In this document: piece by piece, positions 1-9,653 of the stretch
How positions within the stretch are numbered: the stretch's first letter is position 1
Layout of the letters: every line of letters starts with the position of its first letter
From: Pseudobacteriovorax antillogorgiicola
Lineage (GTDB): Bacteria; Bdellovibrionota_B; Oligoflexia; Oligoflexales; Oligoflexaceae
Direction of reading: 5' to 3'
NCBI RefSeq assembly: GCF_900177345.1
Contig: NZ_FWZT01000008.1
Location: forward strand, 186,001 to 250,000
Length of the DNA: 64,000 nt
The notes under the pieces: generated by a model
Databases searched by the model: none
What the model saw: only the letters and a program-made list of their open reading frames with translations
What the model was told of the DNA's origin: nothing
Made by a program: the position numbers and the translations under genes

Positions 1-593
1 CGCAATTAACGGAAAGCACGACTGGACTGGTTGATGGTCACTTCGATCTTGATACTTCGGTAGAAATTTATGGTTTCGATGAAGGAAGCAGCTCCGGGCA
101 CGTTCACGAGTTCGATAAGAAGAATCAGCTGAATGGAGCTGATATGTTTAACCTCACAGATAAGGGTTTGCTGTCGATTCAGGCAGCTATCGAACCGGAT
201 GTACCGTTCAAACTTTTGGTTGTGAACGAAAGCCTCTCCCCTGGGGTAGGGGTTACACTGAATGGGTCGTCTATCGCGGTAGCTGATTTTAACCGATATG
301 TAAGTCCTCAGAAGTTTACGTTAACCGCTCCGCAAAGCGACGAGGCCATCCTACTGACAGAGTTAAAGATTGCCATCGAAATCGACGCGATAGTTAAACG
401 CCGCTTGGTCGCATCAACCACTGACTGTGTACGCAAGAATCGTGCTGGACCAAATGGAGAGTATCGCAATGGTGCACTTACCTTGCAAGCTATAAGTTTG
501 GAGGGCAGAATCGATCCACAGACGGGAGCTGCTAAGGAAGGACTTTTGTGGGAAGCAACTGTATTCTCTCATGAAGCAGAGTGTCTTCAATAG
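1..593 (+). CDS. C-terminal part of a PilY1/PilC-like pilus-associated protein (5' end outside window)
   Basis: The reading frame is open from base 3 to a TAG at 591-593 with no stop, so the gene starts left of the window. The visible ~196 residues contain H-V-H-E-F-D-K-K followed by FKLLVVNESLSPGVGVTLNG. This resembles the C-terminal segment of PilY1/PilC-type proteins (HEYDDKYDVTG... FKVLVMNQ... signature), large secreted proteins at the tip of type IV pili that promote extension and adhesion. Family assignment is from recalled motif similarity only and the propeller domain is not visible. It is followed by an intrinsic terminator that mainly serves the convergent neighbour. Confidence 0.55.
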   Translation, partial: QLTESTTGLVDGHFDLDTSVEIYGFDEGSSSGHVHEFDKKNQLNGADMFNLTDKGLLSIQAAIEPDVPFKLLVVNESLSPGVGVTLNGSSIAVADFNRYVSPQKFTLTAPQSDEAILLTELKIAIEIDAIVKRRLVASTTDCVRKNRAGPNGEYRNGALTLQAISLEGRIDPQTGAAKEGLLWEATVFSHEAECLQ

Positions 594-613
594 CTCCCAA
601 GACTAAAGGTATC

Positions 614-650
614 AAAAAAACCTCCTGCCTCTGAAGCAAGCAGGAGGTTT
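614..650 (-). terminator. Intrinsic terminator between convergent genes
   Basis: Perfect 11-bp stem AAACCTCCTGC / GCAGGAGGTTT with an 11-nt loop. Read on the minus strand it is followed by a run of seven T, so it ends the secreted PLD gene at 656-2389. It may also stop the PilY1-like transcript arriving from the left. Confidence 0.8.
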
Positions 651-655
651 CAATC

Positions 656-2389
656 TTATCGACTGCAGTACCGGTTTCTTTCAGGGTACTTTCTGAAATC
701 CTCACTATTGATAAGCGGGCAATTGTTATAGATCAACCGTTTCAGAGCATTTACTTCTTCATACTCTAAAGCCATATCCTCAAATACAATAGGAAAGCTC
801 TCTTGGGTTTCAATTTGAGCACGAACCTCACTTAACTTAGCTCGATTACGATCCCACATAAAGGCGAAGTTTTCTGTGAAATCATCGACCATTTCCGGAT
901 ATCTTTTACGCTCGAAGATGATGATATTTTCCATGGTGTTGTGCTCAGCATTGTCAGAGAAGTTAAAACTCCCCGTAACCACAGTTTGATTATCGACAAT
1001 CAGGTACTTGTGATGCATCTGTGGGGCATATGAGTAGTGCCAGCGATATGCATATGTCTTAAAGCGGAGATCAATTCCTGATTGGGAGACATCGTAACTG
1101 TAATAGTAGCCACTATCATAACAGTCTTGGCGTTTTGCCTCACTTGTCGCATCTTCCACACATTTTTGCTGCTTAGCTTTTTGAGTTCGATCGTAGCTAG
1201 CAGAGATATACTCTTGGTTATCAAGTAGGATCTGGATATTCAGATTCGGATTCTTGGCTTTAGCATTCATTAGGGCTGTTGAGATTGGAAAAGAGCGAAG
1301 GTGGCCTGTAGCAACTTTAATGGAACTCGTTGCGCTTTCAATCACTTCAACGATTTCGTTGCTAACTGTATCCCGTTGGCGAATAGTCGTGAAACCTTTG
1401 CCATAACGGTTCTCAAAGACTTTGAAGTTTGCAGAAGTAAAGTGGGAGTTGAACCCAAGCTCATCGAGCTCTTCGTCATCTAACGGCGATTCTAGTAGCG
1501 GCTCAAAGGATATATCGAAGTCAAAGCTTTCCCAAACAAAGTCACGAGAGTTTTGCCACAAGAAATCGAATTCTCTGCGATAGCTGTCGATTAGAGGAAC
1601 GTTGCCACGAACGAAGACAGTGTTTTCATCGAACTTAGTCGCTGCTGAACTCGTCCAGTTAGCGCTACCCGTGATGAGCTTGGGCTTGATCACGCTATCG
1701 GCACCTCGTCCATCGATTACTGCGAATTTGTGGTGCATGATTTTATTAATGTAGCGTACGTCAATACCGATGGACTCTAATTTTGCAGAGAAGCTGTTTT
1801 CCGGTTTTTTGCGGTCAGCATTGGCTTTTTCGAACAAAAAGCGGATACGCACGTTGCGCTCTTTAGCGCGTTCTAAGGCGTCGAAAATATCTGCTGATGT
1901 TTCTCGCATGCTATACATCGCTATGTCTATGGAGGATTGGGCATCATCAATCCACTGGCGGGCAACTGCCAAATGACTATCTTCTATGGGCTGCGGAGAA
2001 AAGATTACAAAGGCTTCGGAATTGGCATCAGGGTCGCCGCCATCGACGGGAGGCTCAGGATCGGTCGTCGATAGATCACAAAGAACGTTCGCATCTGCGC
2101 TGAACTGGCGAAGAGAGGCCGGACCAACTTGGGCAAGTTGGCCTAAAGAATCCAAGCTAGTGATCACATTGCCGGTTGCTAGATATGAATTGACGGACGC
2201 AAGGGCTTGAGTGCGCACACTCGGCCATCGTTGGGATGAAAAAACTTCAAGCTCACGAGCTTCGCGAATGATAAGGTCCTCAGCGCATTCTGAGAAGTCT
2301 ACACCTTCGACCTTCGCGGCTGAGAGAGGCTGTGCTGCAATCGCGCCTAGTAAAGCGAGTGCAGAAAGAAAAGTTTGCCATGATTTCAT
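656..2389 (-). CDS. Secreted phospholipase D-like protein with two HKD motifs
   Basis: PLD-superfamily enzymes cleave phosphodiester bonds through paired HxK(x4)D motifs; substrates range from phospholipids to nucleic acids. Two such motifs are visible: HHKFAVIDGRG then GSANWTS in the first half, and HHKYLIVDNQ then GSFNFSDNAEHN near the C-terminus, so both active-site halves look intact. The chosen start (ATG at 2389) has GGAG nine bases upstream and gives a signal peptide, MKSWQTFLSALALLGAIA, predicting export. A longer frame to 2503 lacks these features. Length is 577 residues. Substrate is unknown. A second, diverged secreted PLD-like gene lies at 38983-40881. Confidence 0.8.
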   Translation of the reverse strand: MKSWQTFLSALALLGAIAAQPLSAAKVEGVDFSECAEDLIIREARELEVFSSQRWPSVRTQALASVNSYLATGNVITSLDSLGQLAQVGPASLRQFSADANVLCDLSTTDPEPPVDGGDPDANSEAFVIFSPQPIEDSHLAVARQWIDDAQSSIDIAMYSMRETSADIFDALERAKERNVRIRFLFEKANADRKKPENSFSAKLESIGIDVRYINKIMHHKFAVIDGRGADSVIKPKLITGSANWTSSAATKFDENTVFVRGNVPLIDSYRREFDFLWQNSRDFVWESFDFDISFEPLLESPLDDEELDELGFNSHFTSANFKVFENRYGKGFTTIRQRDTVSNEIVEVIESATSSIKVATGHLRSFPISTALMNAKAKNPNLNIQILLDNQEYISASYDRTQKAKQQKCVEDATSEAKRQDCYDSGYYYSYDVSQSGIDLRFKTYAYRWHYSYAPQMHHKYLIVDNQTVVTGSFNFSDNAEHNTMENIIIFERKRYPEMVDDFTENFAFMWDRNRAKLSEVRAQIETQESFPIVFEDMALEYEEVNALKRLIYNNCPLINSEDFRKYPERNRYCSR

Positions 2390-2836
2390 AGATGTTTGCT
2401 CCATTTCAGCGATTCGTTGATGGATACATTCAGTCAGCCCTAGGCCTGTCGGCTGGACCAACAGGATGATTGGAAGTCTGTCTGAGAGTGAGTGACATTG
2501 CATGTTTAGATTATGTCACAGTACTGTCTAGATATCCTTTTGGACTGGCTTAGACGAACATCAAAATTTGATGATCTTCATCGAAAATTTATTTAATCGC
2601 AATTTATCCTGGTATTAAGCTGTTATTATTGGTGTATTTTAATTATAGACGCAACTTGTTCCCGCAGTGCTACTTTTTTGCGCTGTAAGGAGACCATCAC
2701 GGGACTTTTTGTTTAGAAGCCTGCTCCAGATCAGACTAAAGCCAATCTTTAGATCTCAAAGCAATTGAATGGGCATAATATTCCTAGACTATGAATACAA
2801 TTGAGTCTTCTTTGTGACGAAACCTTGAATGGATGA
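2390..2836. other. Intergenic region between divergent genes
   Basis: AT-rich spacer that must carry the promoters of the divergent PLD gene and the sensor kinase. I see no convincing ORF, RNA or strong inverted repeat, and no clear sigma-70 promoter. Confidence 0.4.
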
Positions 2837-4210
2837 ATGCCTGAGGAGTTGATGGGATCTCACGTACCAAAATTTTTGGATATCTTTATCCATAATCGCA
2901 ATAAAGCGGATCCGATTCGCTCGACGAAATCTCGGGTATTGGTGGGGGTGAATCTCGCGGGGATCTTGTGTTTCTTGGTTCTCGACACGATTGTCCTAGG
3001 CGAGGTTCCACTGTTATTTGATATTGCCTTCGGCGCGATAGTCCTGAATCTCTTCTTATTTCGTTGGCTGGGGAGTGTTACGGTATCTACGTTCTTTGCT
3101 ATGACCTTTGTGCAAGCAATAAACTCTTATTGGTTCTACACATCTCTTCTCGAAATAGGAGTGTTAAATATCCAAATGGCTTGGGCGCTTCTAATCGTGG
3201 CGTCTGCCCCGCTGGTTGGTGGTGTTGCACTGGCAATCTATGTCACAGCCCTGTCCTTAGGGTTTGCTAATTTCTTTGCCTTTCAATTTATCGCTAAGCA
3301 ATCTTTAGAGGAACAGTTTTTTTCTAAGGCCATGCTTCTTGAGTGGAATATCGTTGTAGTGATGGTCTTTTGCGTGACGGTCATTTTCGAAAGAATTCTG
3401 TCACGGCAGATGAGGGAAACTGTCATTGCCAAGGAAGCGTTGGAGATTCAAAAGCAAAACGCTTTACAGTCTTCAAAACTAGCTGCTTTAGGCGAGATGG
3501 CCGGTGGGATTGCCCATGAAGTGAATAATCCCCTAGCGATTATCTATGGCAATGCTGGCATTGTGCGTCGCAAATTGCTAGAGCTTAAGATTCCTGATGC
3601 CGAAAAACTGGCCAAAAGGCTAGAGAAAATAACGAGTACGGTGGATCGAATCAAGCTTATCATAGATACAATGAGAAAGCTTTCACGTCAGGAATTTGAA
3701 GACAGTGACAAACATCCCCATGACTTGGGCGAGATTATCAATGATGTAATCATCCTGTATGCCGAAAAACTCAAGAGCCGCGACTACCGATTAGAATTGC
3801 AGCTCGACGAGGGATTGATTGCTATGTGTAGTCAAGTGCTCATGGGGCAAATCTTCATCAATTTATTAAACAACGCCATTGATGCGCTTGATGACAATAG
3901 ACAGAGTGATAGCTGGATTAAGATAGAAGGTAAAGTGATCTTGGGGTCGTTGATCGAAGTGAGAGTTAGCAATGCCGGTCCCAAAATTCCCTCTGTCGTT
4001 GCTGAAAAAATTATGAATCCATTTTTTACTACGAAGAGAATTGGAGAAGGCACAGGGCTTGGCCTAAGCATATCAACAAGTATTGCTAAACAGCATGACG
4101 GTAACCTACAGCTCGATCAAAGTCAGGGTTACGTGTGCTTCTGCTTGCGTTTACCTCTTCATACCAAGATTCGACCTGAGCAGTCTGTACGTTACGGCAA
4201 AGCGTCTTAG
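2837..4210 (+). CDS. Membrane sensor histidine kinase
   Basis: About six hydrophobic segments fill residues 30-200 as a membrane sensor without an obvious periplasmic domain. A short coiled linker leads to a HisKA domain with the H-box LGEMAGGIAHEVNNPL (phospho-acceptor His), then a HATPase domain with the N-box INLLNNAIDAL, an F-box FFTTK and the G-box GEGTGLGLSI. It should autophosphorylate and pass phosphate to a response regulator, but none is adjacent, so it is an orphan kinase. The start is uncertain: ATG 2837 has a weak ribosome site and ATG 2849 has AGGAG too close. It converges with the lipoprotein gene ending 26 bp away. Confidence 0.85.
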   Translation: MPEELMGSHVPKFLDIFIHNRNKADPIRSTKSRVLVGVNLAGILCFLVLDTIVLGEVPLLFDIAFGAIVLNLFLFRWLGSVTVSTFFAMTFVQAINSYWFYTSLLEIGVLNIQMAWALLIVASAPLVGGVALAIYVTALSLGFANFFAFQFIAKQSLEEQFFSKAMLLEWNIVVVMVFCVTVIFERILSRQMRETVIAKEALEIQKQNALQSSKLAALGEMAGGIAHEVNNPLAIIYGNAGIVRRKLLELKIPDAEKLAKRLEKITSTVDRIKLIIDTMRKLSRQEFEDSDKHPHDLGEIINDVIILYAEKLKSRDYRLELQLDEGLIAMCSQVLMGQIFINLLNNAIDALDDNRQSDSWIKIEGKVILGSLIEVRVSNAGPKIPSVVAEKIMNPFFTTKRIGEGTGLGLSISTSIAKQHDGNLQLDQSQGYVCFCLRLPLHTKIRPEQSVRYGKAS

Positions 4211-4236
4211 TCATTCATTTATCGGTTTCCCTAGTA

Positions 4237-5196
4237 TCATGAACCGGGGTCAATTTCGTAGATACAGTAGGTTCCAAGCTGCGTGTGGGCGCTCCCTCCA
4301 AAATCGAACGTTGAATCATTGCTGATTTGGTAAGCAACAAGGCCGCTTTGCTCGCGAGAAACGCGGTGCCAAAACCAACCCGAGTAACCTTCCAGTTGAG
4401 AAGCGCCCGCTGCAAAAAGTTGATGGCCTTCGCTACGAAGGGGGAGCCGCCAAGTTCCTGGCCAGTGGTTCACTGGAGGAAGGTTGTCGCAAATATCTGC
4501 TGCGCTTGATCCATTGCTGGTATAGGTAAGGGCATTCGTAAAAAGTTTTTGCTCAGTCTCATGATAGTAAATCTTGTCCCAAGGAATCGATCCCCCATGG
4601 ACTTCTGGCCCCAAACCTGAGTGGTCAAGGTTGAGGCTTTCATCAGTAATAACGAAATCTTCTCGATCTGTTGCGTGGTGCCCTTGATAGGGGAGTTCCG
4701 GCAATGAAGCGCCTTCATAGAAATCTTCTTGATTGGTTTCCGCTTGAATTTCCCCTGCAAGAACCATATGGATCGATTGGAAGTAATTATGATAGTAGTC
4801 TTCACTGAGAACGAGACCCACACTCCAATCAGAGAATGCCGTCATGGGGCGCAGGTACAAAATATCTTCGCTCTTAGGGCTCGGTCGGACAATCCATGAT
4901 AACTCGCCGAGGAGCTTTGAACCGTCCTGATTGAGTGTCGCTTTACATAATACTTTCACATGATTAGTCAGAAATTCGCTTTCGCAGTGGAGCCGGTAGG
5001 CGTTCTGTAAGTTCGAGGGCGTTACACCTGCGTCCAGGTTTTGTCTAAGTTGTTCCTGATTAGCCGCATTAATATCGGTTTCATGACCCTGTTGTATGGC
5101 GGCTTGCTTCGCGTCGTCGTCGGTGCCCTTACAGCCTCCAAACAGGCTTATTGTGACGAGACTTGCTAAAACTAGTTTTGGAGTGGCATCGTTCAA
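4237..5196 (-). CDS. Lipoprotein with DUF1566 (Lcl C-terminal)-like domain
   Basis: The N-terminus has a hydrophobic stretch ending in the lipobox LFGGC (Cys ~22), so it is probably lipid-anchored in the envelope. The C-terminal third carries W-R-L-P...E...L...GYSGWFWHR and a closing TYCIYEID, a pattern like the DUF1566/Lcl-C lectin-fold domain (WRLPT...WWSST type) found in many secreted bacterial proteins. The middle is unassigned. It is divergent from the HEAT-UDG gene across ~256 bp. Function unknown. Confidence 0.6.
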   Translation of the reverse strand: MNDATPKLVLASLVTISLFGGCKGTDDDAKQAAIQQGHETDINAANQEQLRQNLDAGVTPSNLQNAYRLHCESEFLTNHVKVLCKATLNQDGSKLLGELSWIVRPSPKSEDILYLRPMTAFSDWSVGLVLSEDYYHNYFQSIHMVLAGEIQAETNQEDFYEGASLPELPYQGHHATDREDFVITDESLNLDHSGLGPEVHGGSIPWDKIYYHETEQKLFTNALTYTSNGSSAADICDNLPPVNHWPGTWRLPLRSEGHQLFAAGASQLEGYSGWFWHRVSREQSGLVAYQISNDSTFDFGGSAHTQLGTYCIYEIDPGS

Positions 5197-5452
5197 AATC
5201 GATCTCCCAGCTTATCCACGCTTGCCATCGGGTTAAGGAGCTTTAAAAACCAGTCAACTGACTTACCCTTACCAAGGCTTCACATTTATAAGCTCTCGGT
5301 GCTTTTGACGAGAAGTTATGAGGGGGACACAAGTATATGATATTGTGTGATAAAAAGCATGGATAAAAGGCAGTAGCTCGCGCATACTTATAGCGAATTC
5401 TACCTAGAAATCTTGCATAAGGTAAGAATCTCACTACAAGAGGGAGGGAGTT

Positions 5453-6571
5453 ATGGTCAGGGGCCAATCGATTGTTAGAATCCTGTCGAATCCAGATCGA
5501 AGAACAGTCCAGGGGGTTGATCAGGCAGTAAGGTTGATCCGAGTCTCGCCTGATCGCATAGAGGAGCTAATTGACTGTGTTTTTCACCAAGAAAGTGTTG
5601 TGGCGATGCGTGCTGCTGACGCCTTGGAAAAAATCAATCGTAGTCACCCATATCTCCTAAAGCCTTATAAGAAAAGGATTCTGACGATACCGAAAAAACA
5701 AGCCTGCAAGGAGGCGCGGTGGCACTGGTGTCAGGTTGTGCCAGGCTTAGACCTCACCGATAAGCAAGCCCAAGCAGTATACGAAACTATGGCGATCTTC
5801 CTAGAAGACCCATCCAGTATTTTGCGTACTTTCGCTTTGCAGGGAATAGTTGATCTGGCTGTCACCTATCCCAAGTTCATTGTCAGCGCCAAACACCATA
5901 TTGAAGCTGCACTTAGCAAGGGAACAAAAGCAATGCAGGCTCGGGCTCGCAAACTGGCTAAAACTGTGGATCTAGCGGAACGCTATGCAAGCAATCCGAG
6001 CTTTCGGCTTCATCAAGACATTATTACTTGCAAGGCCTGCAAAGATCTGCCTTTAGGCCCCAAGCCTGTGGTTCGACTGACGGCGGCTGCCCGAATTAAA
6101 ATAGTAGGGCAAGCTCCAGGAATTCGCGTTCATGAAACAGGAATTCCTTGGAACGATCCTAGTGGTGAGCGGCTTAGGGATTGGTTGGGTGTTGGTCGTG
6201 CGGAATTTTACGATCCTAAAATCTTCGCCTTGGTTCCTATGGGGTTTTGTTATCCTGGAACGGGACCAAGCGGAGACCTACCTCCAAAACCAATCTGTGC
6301 TGAACTTTGGCAAAGTAAAATCGAAAGCAATTTGAAGAAAGTTGAACTAACTATGGCTATTGGCAACTATGCGCAAAACTATCTCTTGCCAGAGCCGAAA
6401 CGTTCGTTGACGGAAAGGGTTAAGCATTGGCAGGATTACTTTCCCAGTGTGGTGCCGCTACCGCATCCCTCCCCCCGTAATAATCGTTGGCTCAATAATC
6501 ACCCCTGGTTTGAAAGTGAATTGCTGCCAGAACTTCGAGATTTGCTGGCAAAAATTATTAGGGGCTCCTGA
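5453..6571 (+). CDS. HEAT-repeat domain fused to a family-4-like uracil-DNA glycosylase
   Basis: The start ATG is preceded by GAGGGAGGGAG. Residues ~1-175 match a stand-alone HEAT-repeat-like family (signature VVAMRAADALEKI, LLKPYKKRIL, then SSILRTFALQGIVDLA). Residues ~185-372 form a uracil-DNA glycosylase: motif 1 is VGQAPGIRVHETGIPWNDPSG and motif 2 is PLPHPSPRNN. Four cysteines sit as CKAC and C-x15-C (GFC...PPKPIC), the arrangement that binds 4Fe-4S in family-4 UDGs. It should remove uracil from DNA. The usual member of this UDG family is a ~190-residue single domain, so the fused helical-repeat domain is unusual; it could bind DNA as in AlkD-type HEAT proteins (inference). Confidence 0.8.
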   Translation: MVRGQSIVRILSNPDRRTVQGVDQAVRLIRVSPDRIEELIDCVFHQESVVAMRAADALEKINRSHPYLLKPYKKRILTIPKKQACKEARWHWCQVVPGLDLTDKQAQAVYETMAIFLEDPSSILRTFALQGIVDLAVTYPKFIVSAKHHIEAALSKGTKAMQARARKLAKTVDLAERYASNPSFRLHQDIITCKACKDLPLGPKPVVRLTAAARIKIVGQAPGIRVHETGIPWNDPSGERLRDWLGVGRAEFYDPKIFALVPMGFCYPGTGPSGDLPPKPICAELWQSKIESNLKKVELTMAIGNYAQNYLLPEPKRSLTERVKHWQDYFPSVVPLPHPSPRNNRWLNNHPWFESELLPELRDLLAKIIRGS

Positions 6572-6598
6572 CATTCGAAATATTACTGGCAGGTTTGA

Positions 6599-6826
6599 CT
6601 AAAATGATAAAACAAGGCAAGGAGCGAGTTTAGCACCGTTCTTAAGAGCAGTTCCAACAGACTTGCCGACGTGTCCCCCGACGATGACCCTCCCTGTAGC
6701 TTCACTGAACGCTTCCCAACCCTGAGGGCAAGCTTGTAAATTAAAAGCCCCAATTGTCCCACTGGGAAAACTAGTTTTCAACATCTGCTCTATGATCAAG
6801 ATTTGAAAAATCAATAAAAAAATCAC
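6599..6826 (-). pseudogene. Fragment of a collar-like (CPxGW) surface protein
   Basis: A 75-codon frame with a GTG start and no good ribosome site contains PSGTIGAFNLQACPQGW then ATGRVIVGG. This resembles the CPxGW...GRxxxG module of phage-tail-collar-like secreted proteins, where it lies at the start of a longer domain. Here the frame ends soon after, so I read it as a remnant. A short independent gene cannot be excluded. Confidence 0.35.
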
Positions 6827-7020
6827 TCAAACTAAAATTAGTGGCTCGACTTTGAACCACAAATTTCAAATCTGACGTTTTAACTATTGAAGCAAACTCC
6901 ATTCATAGTCTATCGTTAGAAGCGTTATCCTCTTTTCATAATATCCCCTCCTGACTGCTTTATAACCCAGGGCCCGGCAATCGTCGAATGACTTCTTGTG
7001 GCGTGAATATGCTAGATTGG

Positions 7021-7995
7021 CTAAGGAAAGGTCCATCCGACGGCTAGACCAATATCCTTCTGTGTCTGATCTGCAACGGAAGATCTTAGATCCCGATACT
7101 CGCCCCATAGATAAGTGCTGGGAACCCAAGCCATGTCTGGATCGATCAAAAAGCTAACATAAGCTGAACTTCCATGGCGAACGCGAAAAGACGAGGCGAA
7201 AGAGGACATGTAATAATGGAGACGAAAAGAGCTCGATAGAAACCAAGCAGGAATATGGTACCGGACGCCAGAGGCCAGGAAATTTTGACTAACAGGGTCA
7301 ATGATTAGACGAGTGGCATCTAGGGCCGACAGATAAGGGGTTTCCTTGGATCCCAAGGCTGTCACCAAGGACAGGGAGCCCCAGTAGTGCCAGTCTCTCT
7401 GGGCGATCCAGTTATGGACTCTAACCTTATTTGATTCGAACGGCCTGGTATCGTCAGTTTCGAAACGATGTTCTTGGATATCAATAATTAGCTTATCCGA
7501 AAACTGCCGCCCCCGACGATTCAGTTGAATCCGAACCCCGACATTAAGCCGAGACAGTAGGGTTGAGGTCGATCCATCGGCACTTTCCACCAAGTCAATT
7601 CGTGAGTAACCAACTGTTGGAGCCAGTAGCCACGACATGGGGCCAACCCGCCCTCCCTGGCAACCCGAGCACGCATCCGAGCTATTCATCGCCCCAGTTG
7701 CGGGGAGACTAGGACTACTTGAGATCGGGTTTCGATTCTTCGCATGGGGGACCCAGATCGAGTCTCCTGCTAGAATCAGATCAGGATCTTTAATGTTGCC
7801 GTTTTTAGCTGTAACGCTATCCTTAAATTTTTGAAAGCTTTTTGAATGCATCCCGTGCTGAACAAGGTCTTTGAAGATATCATAAAGGGTCATATCTTGG
7901 AATATATGATACCGATACCACTTCTCTCCGGCCACAGCCTCATCAGAAGGACTCAAGAAACCGACCAATGCCAATGTTAAAAGAAACTTTTTCAT
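7021..7995 (-). CDS. Exported protein, LysM-like N-terminus plus beta-rich envelope domain
   Basis: Signal peptide MKKFLLTLALVGFLSPSDEAVA, then ~60 residues ending DPDLILAGDSIWVP. That ending is the typical close of a LysM-like domain (tyrosine start, then P-x-x-I-x-x-G-x-x-I-x-x-P), which binds peptidoglycan. A short linker with CSGCQGG follows, then ~200 residues of alternating aromatic and polar residues ending in GWTFP, the pattern of an outer-membrane beta-barrel with a C-terminal aromatic. A link between wall and outer membrane is inferred. Start ATG 7995 has a modest AGGG site. No family is recognised for the barrel. Confidence 0.55.
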   Translation of the reverse strand: MKKFLLTLALVGFLSPSDEAVAGEKWYRYHIFQDMTLYDIFKDLVQHGMHSKSFQKFKDSVTAKNGNIKDPDLILAGDSIWVPHAKNRNPISSSPSLPATGAMNSSDACSGCQGGRVGPMSWLLAPTVGYSRIDLVESADGSTSTLLSRLNVGVRIQLNRRGRQFSDKLIIDIQEHRFETDDTRPFESNKVRVHNWIAQRDWHYWGSLSLVTALGSKETPYLSALDATRLIIDPVSQNFLASGVRYHIPAWFLSSSFRLHYYMSSFASSFRVRHGSSAYVSFLIDPDMAWVPSTYLWGEYRDLRSSVADQTQKDIGLAVGWTFP

Positions 7996-8107
7996 ACCCT
8001 GCCATCGGGAGGTCCTATTCGATCTGAAGCAGGTATTTTAATTCTTTCGGAAAAGGGATCTTTAAGGTCACTTGTTTCAGGTCGATAGAAGGTCCCATGG
8101 AGGGCCT

Positions 8108-9589
8108 ATGAAGACTTTACCAAGCGCCTTGATACTCATCGCAACATGGGGCTGTAAAAACCCCCTTGGGGAATTCACCAAGGTGTCGCCATCTTTCAAC
8201 GCCGAAGAAGAGTTGAACCTAGATAATATTCCACAGATCTTAGGATTAACAAATGGGGTGGAGTACACCCAAGATCGAACCTTTTCCTGGTCCTGTGACA
8301 TACCTTGCACGGTGAGCATCAGTATCGATCAGTTACCCGATAGTGCTCCTGATTCCTCATTTAGCGAAATTTTCACCGCTGAGATCCCTGACCAGAGCGA
8401 GGGGACCTACTATCTGCACATCCAAGCCCAAGGAACTCAAGGTCAGTTAGGAGAGGTCATACATGTCTCAAGGCTCGTAGATGTTGTTGGTCCAGAAGCC
8501 ACACGCTTAGACGTGGCTAACTTGACTTCGGGCGCAAGCCAATCCCCTACTCTAACCTGGACCCAAGCCACCGATAACGGGGCAGGTTTCTCCTATAGCG
8601 AAGTTGCTTTCTTCCTAGAATCTGGTGACGGAGTATGTGATGCCAACGACTCAACAGTTCTAATGGACTGGATTCGGGTTCCTGACTCCGTCGATCCAAG
8701 TTCGGGTTACTCCTTCTCTGCGAACGATTTAGACGGCAATCAGCAAACCATCAGTTTGGCTATAGGAACCCTATCCTATTGCGCCGGACTAAGAGAGGCC
8801 GATAGCCTAGGGAACTTAGGGGCTGTCGTCTATAGTGATCCTTGGTCTCGTTTCTCCCCAAGCGATATCACTGGCCTCCAGCTGTGGTATGACGGCTCGG
8901 ATGAGACTACATTATTCACCGATACAGCTTGCACAAGTCAGGTCACGACAGGCGGCGACAGTGTTCGCTGCTGGAAAGACAAGACCGACCTTAATAATGG
9001 CGAGCACGGCACAGAAGCTACTGATTTTCCGACCTATCAAACCAATGTCAAGAACAGCCTTTCTGCGGTCAGATTCAGTGGTAACTTGCTAACCATAGCC
9101 GCTGCCGGCACTGGCCCCATTCATAATGTTGATACAGGGCCTTTTTCAGTGGCCGCCGCCTTTTCCATTGGATCCACGGGGGGAGCTAACAGCCAGCCTA
9201 TTATCTGGGGGGCAGATGCCGGCGGAACCCGTGGCTTTATGTTTGGGGGTATTCCCTCATCCGTCCCAGGCCATATAGGAGCCGCATTAGGGGGGACCAT
9301 CGCCAATACGGGAGTCACCCTCGATACTACGGGGTACAATGCTTATGCCATCTCTCGTGATTCTGCCAGTAACGGTAAATTTTACAATAACTTCGGTGCT
9401 GAACAGACCCTGACCATCAGTGGTTCATCGGAAAATGCCTTTGAGGCCTACCGTCTTGGTGGAGACGGCGGTACAGAAAAGTACGATGGTGATATGCTGG
9501 AGGTATTGTTTTTCGATACCCAACTGAGTGACGATGAAGTGGAGGCACTCAAAACCTACTTTGCTGATAAATGGGACTTCTCGTTTTAG
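8108..9589 (+). CDS. Lipoprotein with C-terminal LamG/jellyroll domain
   Basis: The start at 8108 is set by GGAGGG five bases upstream and by the signal peptide MKTLPSALILIATWGC with its lipobox Cys; the frame opens at 8072 but upstream residues do not fit export. Residues ~35-240 look like Ig/fibronectin-type repeats (VDVVGPEATRLD, LTWTQATDNGAGFSYSE). The last ~220 residues start ISGLQLWYDGSDETTLF and include V-R-C-W-K-D-K and AVRFSGNLL, the concanavalin-like LamG jellyroll pattern of bacterial surface proteins that bind carbohydrate or matrix. Function is unknown; 482 residues. Confidence 0.65.
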   Translation: MKTLPSALILIATWGCKNPLGEFTKVSPSFNAEEELNLDNIPQILGLTNGVEYTQDRTFSWSCDIPCTVSISIDQLPDSAPDSSFSEIFTAEIPDQSEGTYYLHIQAQGTQGQLGEVIHVSRLVDVVGPEATRLDVANLTSGASQSPTLTWTQATDNGAGFSYSEVAFFLESGDGVCDANDSTVLMDWIRVPDSVDPSSGYSFSANDLDGNQQTISLAIGTLSYCAGLREADSLGNLGAVVYSDPWSRFSPSDITGLQLWYDGSDETTLFTDTACTSQVTTGGDSVRCWKDKTDLNNGEHGTEATDFPTYQTNVKNSLSAVRFSGNLLTIAAAGTGPIHNVDTGPFSVAAAFSIGSTGGANSQPIIWGADAGGTRGFMFGGIPSSVPGHIGAALGGTIANTGVTLDTTGYNAYAISRDSASNGKFYNNFGAEQTLTISGSSENAFEAYRLGGDGGTEKYDGDMLEVLFFDTQLSDDEVEALKTYFADKWDFSF

Positions 9590-9653
9590 GCCTAAAACCA
9601 GTTTCAGAAACAATGATTCTTGTGATTTAAGATTATGACTTAAAGGGATCTCT

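Noticed and set aside
8077-8319. Minus-strand 80-residue frame overlapping the LamG lipoprotein start
   Set aside because: It lies wholly opposite a better supported gene and has no signal, ribosome site or family pattern.
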